From Rhodospirillaceae bacterium (lineage in GTDB: Bacteria; Pseudomonadota; Alphaproteobacteria; UBA9219), in contig DOBW01000155.1 in NCBI GenBank assembly GCA_003504035.1, positions 1 to 6,468 on the forward strand: a stretch of 6,468 bases of DNA. The letters are read 5' to 3'. Below the pieces are notes generated by a model. That model searched no databases and was not told where the DNA came from. It worked only from the letters and a program-made list of their open reading frames with translations. The number at the start of each line of letters is the position of its first letter. Position 1 is the first letter of the stretch. The position numbers were made by a program, and so were the translations under genes. Below are positions 1-5,017 of the stretch, piece after piece.

Positions 1-493
1 AAGCGGGTACAACACGATAGCTTTTTCTTGGAAGATTGAAATTGTCGTGCCCTTCTGGAACCAATGATCTGACTGTCGTTTGCGTTTGCTCCATCCACGC
101 CAAAAACTTCTGGTTTGCTTGTTGCACAAGCGACTGGCGTGTCCACAAGCCTTCATCAATAGACGAAGTTAAAATCTTCTCACGTGATGCACGGCAAGCC
201 AAAAAAATATCTTCATTCCACTTTTGCATAAAATCAGGGCCCGTAAAGCGCAAAATCTCAGCAATCTCATCAAGCAATCTCACACCGCCAGACACAGGAA
301 ACTCTACCCCATGGGTTTCACACGCCCCCTGCAATGCCTTTTGCGTAGAAAAACGCGTTTTTTCAGAGCCATTCTCAAAATCTTTAACAGCAGAAAGCGA
401 AACATTAGCCGCCTTGGCCAAGTCACCTTGTTGCCAATCCAAAAGGGCACGCGCCGCACGTAATAGCCGCGCTGTAATCAAAACATCTTCCAT
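1..493 (-). CDS. XRE-family HTH transcriptional regulator (3' end cut by window edge)
   Basis: An open frame on the minus strand runs from an ATG at 493 to the left edge without a stop, giving 164 codons of an incomplete gene. Residues 6-66 form a Cro/C1-type helix-turn-helix: RLLRAARALLDWQQGDLAKA, then the recognition-helix segment NVSLSAVKDFE (residues 30-40), then a stretch ending HGVEFP. This implies DNA binding in the cytoplasm. Many small alphaproteobacterial regulators of this type end soon after the equivalent of 'GVEF'. This one continues for about 100 residues, rich in charged residues and Gln, with no domain I recognise. The start is well constrained: an in-frame TAG lies six codons upstream and no other ATG/GTG/TTG intervenes. 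There is no good Shine-Dalgarno before 493, so translation may be leaderless. It is divergent from the binding-protein gene at 603, which it might regulate (inference). The HTH assignment is firm; the target is unknown. Confidence 0.85.
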   Translation of the reverse strand, partial: MEDVLITARLLRAARALLDWQQGDLAKAANVSLSAVKDFENGSEKTRFSTQKALQGACETHGVEFPVSGGVRLLDEIAEILRFTGPDFMQKWNEDIFLACRASREKILTSSIDEGLWTRQSLVQQANQKFLAWMEQTQTTVRSLVPEGHDNFNLPRKSYRVVPA

Positions 494-502
494 AGCTGAT
501 AA

Positions 503-533
503 AATATACTAAAAAAGCTAAAAAAGGTCTTAA
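503..533 (-). promoter_or_regulatory. Possible promoter of the HTH regulator
   Basis: On the minus strand TATATT (503-508) resembles a -10 box. TTAAGA (528-533) is a partial -35 match with a rather long 19-base spacer. Initiation about six or seven bases downstream of the -10 would fall only a few bases before the ATG at 493, giving a leaderless or nearly leaderless mRNA. That fits the lack of a Shine-Dalgarno. The region is very AT-rich, so a chance match is quite possible. Confidence 0.3.
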
Positions 534-590
534 CAGAAATCTCTTTTTTGCTTTCATCTTTTTCCCCGTATCTTTTTTAAATTACTTTTA

Positions 591-595
591 AAGGA
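591..595 (+). promoter_or_regulatory. Ribosome binding site of the solute-binding protein gene
   Basis: AAGGA lies seven bases before the ATG at 603, a standard Shine-Dalgarno arrangement that fixes that start. I see no convincing -35/-10 pair for this gene in 494-590, which is T-rich on the plus strand. Confidence 0.65.
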
Positions 596-602
596 AGATC
601 TT

Positions 603-1445
603 ATGAAAAACACTGTATGGAAAGGCGCTGCCTTAGTGGCGCTAGGGCTAGCCTTTTTGACTTGGCACAACACAAACCTTCCGCACGCGCGCAAAAATAT
701 AGATAAAGAAACAGCCTTCGAGCGCGTCTTACGATCAAACGTTATACGTTGCGGCTATATTTTCTGGGCACCCTATCTAAGCCTTGACCCCAACACAGGT
801 GAAAAATCAGGTTTGGCCTATGATTATATGATGGCACTTGCCCAAGATCTTGGCATGAAAGTGGAGTGGGTCGAAGAAGTCAATTGGGGAAGCTTTAAAG
901 AAGGCCTTGAAACAAAACGCTATGATGTTATGTGCACGCCTGTTTGGGAGTCTGGGGCACGTGCGCGAGAGTTCCTTCTTACAAAACCACTCTATACCGA
1001 CAAAATGTTTGCCTATGCACGCGCCAACGATGAACGATTTAATGACTCCCTTAATCAAGCAAACAACCCTGATGCTCTTATTGCCGTATTCGACAACGAC
1101 ATCACGCAACAGATAAGGCTTACAAAATTTCCCTTAGCGCAAGAAGCTGCCCTTCCTCCCCTAACAGATGCAGGGCAATATTTTTTACAGGTCGCAACAC
1201 ATAAAGCCGATATTGTTTTAACGGCGGCAACAGCAGCGCAGCTCTACAATGCAAACGCAAAGATTAAGCTAAAAGCCATTGCCGGCGGAAAAGCTGTGCG
1301 AACATTTTCCAACAGCCTCCCCCTAAGGCAAGGAGAACATGGGCTCAAAGCTATGTTAGATTCAACGCTTCACGCCCTTGTCAGAAGTGGAAAAGCAGCT
1401 GAAATTGTAAAAAAATATACTGGATATGCTTTGGATACAAACTAG
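603..1445 (+). CDS. Periplasmic solute-binding protein, family 3 (amino-acid-type)
   Basis: This 280-residue protein has the layout of ABC-transporter substrate-binding proteins of family 3 (SBP_bac_3). Residues 1-25 are a short basic start followed by a hydrophobic stretch (about 8-20), acting as a signal peptide or membrane anchor; I see no lipobox and no obvious cleavage motif. Lobe-1 features follow: VLRSNVIRCGYIFWAPYLS (42-60), SGLAYDYMMALAQDLGMKVEWV (69-90, the usual 'G-DYD---A-A--LG--VE' segment) and SFKEGLETKRYDVMCTPV (97-114, the 'L--G-YD' segment). Residues 119-131 (ARAREFLLTKPLY) match the 'ER---F--PY' region. The second lobe carries YFLQVATHKADIVLTA (193-208). Amino acids or other small polar solutes are the usual ligands, but the specificity cannot be read here. 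No permease or ATPase for this class is nearby, so it works with a distant transporter or as an orphan sensor. It converges on znuA, overlapping it by four bases. Confidence 0.8.
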   Translation: MKNTVWKGAALVALGLAFLTWHNTNLPHARKNIDKETAFERVLRSNVIRCGYIFWAPYLSLDPNTGEKSGLAYDYMMALAQDLGMKVEWVEEVNWGSFKEGLETKRYDVMCTPVWESGARAREFLLTKPLYTDKMFAYARANDERFNDSLNQANNPDALIAVFDNDITQQIRLTKFPLAQEAALPPLTDAGQYFLQVATHKADIVLTAATAAQLYNANAKIKLKAIAGGKAVRTFSNSLPLRQGEHGLKAMLDSTLHALVRSGKAAEIVKKYTGYALDTN

Positions 1446-2380
1446 AGCCGCATAGCCTTCAACATCTTTTTGGCATTATGCTTAAACATATCGAGATAGG
1501 TTGGTGCCTCTCCGTCGGGCAAAGACAATGTATCCGCATAAAGTGTTCCACCAACATGAGCGCCCGTATCTTTTGCAATTTGCTCTATTAAACGTGGCGA
1601 CACGAGGCTTTCAACAAAAAGGACGTGGACACCTTCTTTTTTAATTTGTTCTATTATTTTTACAATGTCTGTAGCAGAAGCTTCGGCTTCAGAGCTAATG
1701 CCAACAGGCGCAATAAAAGTTACGCCATACGCCGCGCCGAAATAACCAAAGGCATCATGGCTTGTGATAACTTTTCTTTTCTCTTGCGGAATTAAAGCAA
1801 AATCAGCACGCATCTTGGCGTCAAGTTTTTTCATCTCAGAAACATAAGCATGATAACGTTTTTTTATTTCTTTCTTTTGCGTGGGGCGGGCTTCAATAAG
1901 GGCAACGGCTATGTTCTTGGCATAAAGCTGTCCCTTTTTTAAATCTTGCCATGCATGAGGATCAGCCAAAACTTCACCGGAAGAATGAGCGTGATGATGC
2001 CCTTCATGTGTAATTTCTAACAATCTTGGTTTCACTCCCTTGGACGCAACAAGCAATTTTGCTTTCGTGCCCGAAGCTTCAATCAAACGCCCCATCCAAC
2101 CTTCAAGCTTGAGGCCATTGATGGCAACAATCTCGGCCTCAGCCACTTTTTTGGCATCTTGTGGTTTAGGCTGAAAGCCATGTGCCTCTTGCCCTGCCTT
2201 CACCAACACGGTGAGGTCGATAAGATTTCCGCCAATTTGCTCAATCATATCTCCGAGAACAGAAAAGCTAGCAACAATTTTAATTTTTTTTTCATCTTGG
2301 GCGCGCGCAGACGGCACCAACAACGCAACGAAAACTAACACATAGAGAAACAGAGATAAAAAACTTTTATGAACAGCCAT
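1442..2380 (-). CDS. znuA: Zinc ABC transporter periplasmic binding protein ZnuA
   Basis: This 312-residue protein captures Zn2+ in the periplasm and hands it to the ZnuB channel. Residues 1-27 are a signal peptide with likely cleavage after ARA (25-27). The mature part is a cluster-9 metal-binding protein (ZnuA/TroA family). Expected ligands are all present: H67 (in QEAHGFQPKPQD), H142 (in DPHAW), H208 (in TSHDAFGYF) and D283 (in YADTLS). Histidine at the third position, where manganese-type relatives usually have glutamate, favours zinc. A short His cluster, HEGHHHAH (125-132), sits between the first two ligands, as in ZnuA proteins, though it is much shorter than the loop of E. coli ZnuA. 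The first motif reads E-A-H-G-F-Q-P rather than the more usual D-x-H-x-Y-E-P. The ATG at 2380 has AAAGG eight bases upstream (2388-2392 region, minus strand). It is divergent from zur and shares its operator. Manganese as an alternative substrate is less likely. Confidence 0.92.
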   Translation of the reverse strand: MAVHKSFLSLFLYVLVFVALLVPSARAQDEKKIKIVASFSVLGDMIEQIGGNLIDLTVLVKAGQEAHGFQPKPQDAKKVAEAEIVAINGLKLEGWMGRLIEASGTKAKLLVASKGVKPRLLEITHEGHHHAHSSGEVLADPHAWQDLKKGQLYAKNIAVALIEARPTQKKEIKKRYHAYVSEMKKLDAKMRADFALIPQEKRKVITSHDAFGYFGAAYGVTFIAPVGISSEAEASATDIVKIIEQIKKEGVHVLFVESLVSPRLIEQIAKDTGAHVGGTLYADTLSLPDGEAPTYLDMFKHNAKKMLKAMRL

Positions 2381-2416
2381 AAAGACAACCTTTGATTCTA
2401 AAATAAAAAGTATGTT

Positions 2417-2433
2417 ATGTTATAATGTAACAT
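2417..2433. promoter_or_regulatory. Zur operator between znuA and zur
   Basis: The 17-base sequence ATGTTATAATGTAACAT has perfect six-base arms (ATGTTA at 2417-2422, TAACAT at 2428-2433). It differs at one position from the enterobacterial Zur-box core ATGTTATA-N-TATAACAT known from znuA/znuCB promoters. It lies between znuA and a zur gene, exactly where a Zur site is expected. It covers the predicted -10 elements in both directions, so bound Zur would block polymerase at both promoters. A partial extra ATGTT repeat at 2412-2416 may extend the contact region leftward. Confidence 0.85.
2418..2426 (+). promoter_or_regulatory. Predicted extended -10 promoter of the zur-znuCB operon
   Basis: TGTTATAAT contains a perfect TATAAT (2421-2426) preceded by TG with one base between, an extended -10 element. 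There is no good -35 at the standard 17-base distance (CTAAAA at 2398), as often seen when an extended -10 is present. A start near 2432-2434 would leave a leader of about 26 bases before the ATG at 2460. The element lies wholly inside the Zur operator. Confidence 0.55.
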
Positions 2434-2448
2434 TCTTTAAAAAGACAA
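2419..2448 (-). promoter_or_regulatory. Predicted promoter of znuA
   Basis: On the minus strand TTGTCT (2443-2448, four of six -35 consensus bases) is followed after 18 bases by TATAAC (2419-2424, five of six -10 bases). Initiation would fall near 2412, giving a leader of roughly 30 bases to the znuA ATG at 2380. The -10 lies inside the Zur operator and overlaps the -10 predicted for zur on the other strand. Confidence 0.5.
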
Positions 2449-2459
2449 GAAAAAAGACC

Positions 2460-2891
2460 ATGCCTCAAAAACAACTTTCTTTTTCTTTGCAAGACCGGCG
2501 CATTCTGACGCTCCTACGCCGCGCCAAAAAGCCGCTTTCGGCCTATACTCTTCTTGATCAGCTTCGTCCTGAAGGAGTGCGTTCTCCACCAACCGTCTAT
2601 CGTGCGCTAGACCGTTTGCTTGCATGCGGTGTTGTGCATCGACTTGAATCGCTTAATGCCTTTATGGCTTGCGCATATCATGCAGATGATGGAGCAAAAG
2701 GCCATCTCAGCGCTTTTGCCATTTGTGCCACATGCGGCAGGGCATGGGAAATCCACGACCCAACACTCGCACGCACAATCAAAAAAATTGGAAAAAAGTT
2801 TTTTACACAACCAGACCAAGAAGTCATAGAAATATCTGGTCTCTGCGCTTCGTGTGAGAAAAAACAAAAAAATTGTGAGGACACGCCCTAA
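2460..2891 (+). CDS. zur: Zinc uptake regulator Zur (Fur family)
   Basis: This 143-residue cytoplasmic repressor binds DNA when loaded with zinc. The N-terminal winged helix includes LSAYTLLDQLRPEG (26-39) and the recognition segment SPPTVYRALDRLL (42-54), strongly matching Zur proteins (PPTVYRALDFLL in E. coli). Structural zinc ligands are two CxxC pairs, C89/C92 and C129/C132. The sensory site matches H60 (VVHRLES), C71 (FMACAYH), H82 (GHLSAF) and E97 (RAWEIH), equivalent to the E. coli H77, C88, H96, E111 set. I place the start at 2460 (MPQKQLSF). An in-frame ATG at 2412 would add 16 residues, but it precedes the predicted transcription start and its first codons lie in the operator. The Shine-Dalgarno before 2460 is weak and purine-rich (AAGAAAAAAGA). 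It is first in an operon with the small ORF, znuC and znuB, so it is probably autoregulated. Confidence 0.93.
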   Translation: MPQKQLSFSLQDRRILTLLRRAKKPLSAYTLLDQLRPEGVRSPPTVYRALDRLLACGVVHRLESLNAFMACAYHADDGAKGHLSAFAICATCGRAWEIHDPTLARTIKKIGKKFFTQPDQEVIEISGLCASCEKKQKNCEDTP

Positions 2892-2892
2892 C

Positions 2893-2979
2893 ATGTTCGA
2901 GCTAAGCCTTCTCCATCGCCTTTTTCTTGCCTCTCTTTTATCGGGGCTTATAGGTCTTGTTGCGTTATGGGCGATTTAA
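2893..2979 (+). CDS. Small hydrophobic ORF between zur and znuC, possible single-pass membrane peptide
   Basis: ATG at 2893 opens a 28-codon frame ending with TAA at 2977-2979. The peptide starts MFELSLLHR and continues as one uncharged hydrophobic stretch (about residues 10-28, LFLASLLSGLIGLVALW), the size of one transmembrane helix, with H8-R9 as the only positive residues near the start. It begins one base after the zur stop and ends six bases before the first znuC ATG. GAGGA (2877-2881) lies 11 bases upstream, a usable but long-spaced Shine-Dalgarno. It is in the same frame as znuC, separated by TAA and two codons. It vaguely resembles the N-terminus of ABC-3 permeases (ZnuB), so it may be a remnant of one (inference). 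Its coding status is unproven and I know of no named family. Confidence 0.45.
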   Translation: MFELSLLHRLFLASLLSGLIGLVALWAI

Positions 2980-2988
2980 GGAAGAATG

Positions 2989-3723
2989 ATGCAAACCCCT
3001 CCCATACTCCTTGAAAATGTGTCTGTTTCCTATGGTCCCCATAAAGCTCTAGAAAATATATCAGGCACCTTTCAGGCGGGCTCTCTCACCGCTGTAGCAG
3101 GCCCCAATGGCGCGGGAAAAAGTTCTCTTCTTAAACTTATCGCAGGCCTTGTTCGTCCACGCAAAGGACGCATCACCCTCGCGCCGGAAATGCGCGACAA
3201 AATAGGCTACCTGCCACAATCAAGCGCCATCGCACGCGATTATCCTCTTTCCGTTATGCAAACTGTTTGTATTGGCTTTTGGCCTGAACTAGGCGACATT
3301 GCCGCCATCTCATCTTCCCATAAAAAACGCGCCCTTAAAGCCTTGGAGCAAGTTGATCTCGCCCAGATGAAGGACCGACAAATAGGAATGCTCTCTGGCG
3401 GCCAGTTTCAAAAACTGCTTTTTGCGCGCCTTTACCTTCAAGACCCGCAGATTCTTTTACTAGATGAACCCTTTGCATCTCTCGATGGAGAAACAACAGC
3501 GCGACTTATAGGGATTCTTTTAGACTGGCATAAAAAGGGGAAAACAATCATTTGCGTTTTACATGATCTTCTTTTGATTAAAAAATATTTCCCTGACTCT
3601 TTTCTACTCGCCGGAAAATGTTTGGGCACAGGTCATACGCACGTTTTATTTGAGAAAAATCTTCTCTCCTTCGATTTGGATATGGCCGAAATTATTGCAC
3701 CAAAAGAGGAGAAAAAAGGATGA
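2989..3723 (+). CDS. znuC: Zinc ABC transporter ATP-binding protein ZnuC
   Basis: This cytoplasmic ATPase energises zinc import with ZnuA and ZnuB. In the numbering from the ATG at 2986 (245 residues) it has Walker A GPNGAGKSS (39-47), Q-loop Q78 (GYLPQSS), signature LSGGQ (136-140), Walker B ILLLDE (156-161), D-loop SLD (165-167) and switch H193 (VLHD), a complete ATPase set. The order and the neighbours znuB, znuA and zur identify it as ZnuC rather than a generic ABC ATPase. Two adjacent in-frame ATGs occur at 2986 and 2989. AAGGA at 2978-2982 is six bases before the second and only three before the first, so I prefer 2989 (MQTPPILLENV, 244 residues). The stop overlaps the znuB start as ATGA (3720-3723), indicating translational coupling. 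It lacks the long C-terminal extension seen in enterobacterial ZnuC-like proteins, ending in a short acidic/basic tail. Confidence 0.93.
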   Translation: MQTPPILLENVSVSYGPHKALENISGTFQAGSLTAVAGPNGAGKSSLLKLIAGLVRPRKGRITLAPEMRDKIGYLPQSSAIARDYPLSVMQTVCIGFWPELGDIAAISSSHKKRALKALEQVDLAQMKDRQIGMLSGGQFQKLLFARLYLQDPQILLLDEPFASLDGETTARLIGILLDWHKKGKTIICVLHDLLLIKKYFPDSFLLAGKCLGTGHTHVLFEKNLLSFDLDMAEIIAPKEEKKG

Positions 3724-4592
3724 GTGAAATTAATCTTCTTTTTGATCCTTTTATAGATTTTGCCTTTATGCGCCGCGCCTTGGCTGCCGCTTTTGCCCTA
3801 TCTTTAGGCGGAGCCCCCCTTGGCGTCTTCATGATGCTGCGTCGCATGACACTGGTGGGAGACGCTTTGTCTCATGCCCTTCTTCCTGGTGTTGCCATAG
3901 GCTTTCTTGTTGCCGGTTTGTCTCTTGGTGCCATGACGATAGGTGGTGTTTGTGCTGCCTTTATCGTTGGAGGCATGGCTGTTTTTTTAACGCGCTTTAC
4001 ACATTTAAAAGAGGATAGCGCGTTTACGCTTCTTTATCTTCTTTCTCTTGGAATTGGAGTCACGCTAATTTCACTAAAGGGAAGCAACACAAATCTTTTG
4101 CACCTTTTGTTTGGCAACATTCTCGCTATTGATGAAGCAACACTGGGCTTAGTAGCAAGCATTTCTGTTTTATCTCTGTTTACGATTGCTATTTTTTACA
4201 GGCGCTTTGTTATTGAAGGTTTTGATTCTTCTTTTTTAGGGGTTGTTTCTCGCGGAACAGAAAGCTGGGTTCGACAAATCTTTTTTATGCTCCTCATGCT
4301 TAATCTTGTGGCCGCCTTTCAAGCTATGGGAACACTTATGGCTCTTGGCCTCATGATTTTACCAGCCATAGCTTCTCGATTCTGGTCGCACAACATCAAT
4401 GTCTTGATGCCCATGGCCGCATGTCTAGCGCTTGTTTCTTCTTATACGGGACTACTTCTCTCCTTTTATGTAAGCCTGCCCTCGGGGCCAGCCATTGTTC
4501 TGGTAGCAGGAAGCATGGGGCTTGTCTCCGCACTTATCGGTCCAGTCGGTAGTGTTCGCGCTTCCTTGAAAGAGAACCAGCAAGAAGGTTAA
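3720..4592 (+). CDS. znuB: Zinc ABC transporter permease ZnuB
   Basis: This 290-residue inner-membrane protein of the ABC-3 permease family is the Zn2+ channel. Hydrophobic segments give about eight membrane helices. Family motifs are visible: GVFMMLRRMTLVGDALSHAL (35-54) running on to LPGVAIGF; NLLHLLFGNILAI (125-137), the segment expected to contact the ATPase; AMGTLMALGLMILPAIASR (202-220); and LPSGPAIVLVAG (253-264). Its start codon overlaps the znuC stop by four bases. A purine-rich stretch with AGGAG ends shortly before 3720 and serves as Shine-Dalgarno. The N-terminus is somewhat longer than in many relatives, with FDPFIDFAFMRRA before the first helix. Length and motifs are complete, so it should be functional. 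It is the last gene of the zinc operon and is followed by a hairpin region and a terminator. Confidence 0.93.
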   Translation: MSEINLLFDPFIDFAFMRRALAAAFALSLGGAPLGVFMMLRRMTLVGDALSHALLPGVAIGFLVAGLSLGAMTIGGVCAAFIVGGMAVFLTRFTHLKEDSAFTLLYLLSLGIGVTLISLKGSNTNLLHLLFGNILAIDEATLGLVASISVLSLFTIAIFYRRFVIEGFDSSFLGVVSRGTESWVRQIFFMLLMLNLVAAFQAMGTLMALGLMILPAIASRFWSHNINVLMPMAACLALVSSYTGLLLSFYVSLPSGPAIVLVAGSMGLVSALIGPVGSVRASLKENQQEG

Positions 4593-4597
4593 TGTTT

Positions 4598-4657
4598 AAG
4601 CCCTATAGTTGAGCGGGAGGGGCTTGCATAAACATTTTTTTGAGGTTATGTAAAGCC
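4598..4657 (+). other. Overlapping imperfect hairpins downstream of znuB
   Basis: GGGCTT (4620-4625) can pair with AAGCCC (4598-4603) across a 16-base loop. Alternatively GGCTT plus CATAA (4621-4631) can pair with TTATG and AAGCC (4646-4657) across a T-rich loop with a small bulge. The two structures share bases and exclude each other. A run of seven T (4635-4641) begins nine bases after the first hairpin, too far for a textbook terminator. The structures may protect the znuB 3' end or be fortuitous. Confidence 0.3.
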
Positions 4658-4665
4658 ACCTTGTC

Positions 4666-4695
4666 AAAGCCTTTGGCTGAAACAAGGCTTTTTAT
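4666..4695 (+). terminator. Rho-independent terminator of the zur-znuCB operon
   Basis: AAAGCCTT (4666-4673) and AAGGCTTT (4684-4691) form a perfect eight-base stem with a ten-base loop. Counting from the 3' arm there is a run of five T (4689-4693). It is the first stem with an adjoining T-run after znuB. The stem is modest in GC, so efficiency may be partial. Its T-run touches the left arm of the inverted-repeat element that follows. Confidence 0.55.
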
Positions 4696-4797
4696 AGTCG
4701 TTTCAATTTATTTTGGAACAAGGCGCGAGGAGCGAAGTGTATTCTTACTACATAAGCAACGAGCAACAATGTTCCGAATTAAAGTCAAATGACTATA
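4693..4797. repeat. 105-bp imperfect palindromic element ending 3 bases before tRNA-Lys
   Basis: Two 27-base arms, 4693-4719 (TATAGTC...GGAAC) and 4771-4797 (GTTCC...GACTATA), match as inverted repeats at 22 of 27 positions without gaps. Two of the five mismatches would be G-U pairs in RNA. The 51-base interior is GC-richer, contains GGCGCGAGGAGCGAAGTGTA, and folds at its centre (GTGTA 4737-4741 with TACAT 4749-4753, one wobble). It has no ORF. The shape is that of a small palindromic intergenic repeat, such as REP-like or MITE-like elements, and the interior resembles dispersed intergenic repeats I have a general impression of from other genomes. Copy number cannot be seen from one window. 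No clear target-site duplication is visible. Confidence 0.6.
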
Positions 4798-4800
4798 GGT

Positions 4801-4876
<76 letters not shown>

Positions 4877-4958
4877 TAAACAATCCTAACAAAATGTTTC
4901 TAGCTTCTGGGTCGCGCATTAAGCGTGTAGGGATCGTTTTTTCTTCTTCACATAAACC

Positions 4959-4997
4959 AATGGCGGCGCTCCTATGAGACACCGCCATTAATTTTTT
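4959..4997 (+). terminator. Rho-independent terminator after tRNA-Lys
   Basis: AATGGCGG (4959-4966) and CCGCCATT (4982-4989) make a perfect eight-base GC-rich stem with a 15-base loop, followed by AA and six T (4992-4997). The T-run is on the plus strand only, so it serves the tRNA transcript. On the minus strand, downstream of nhaD, the same stem lacks a T-run. The roughly 80 bases between the tRNA and this stem hold no supported gene. Confidence 0.75.
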
Positions 4998-5017
4998 CAA
5001 CAAAGCTGAGTGTTTAT

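Noticed and set aside
36..512. Plus-strand 158-codon open frame
   Set aside because: It is the shadow of the minus-strand HTH regulator, which shows a clear domain. The plus-strand protein is low in family-like pattern, and its start has no convincing ribosome binding site.
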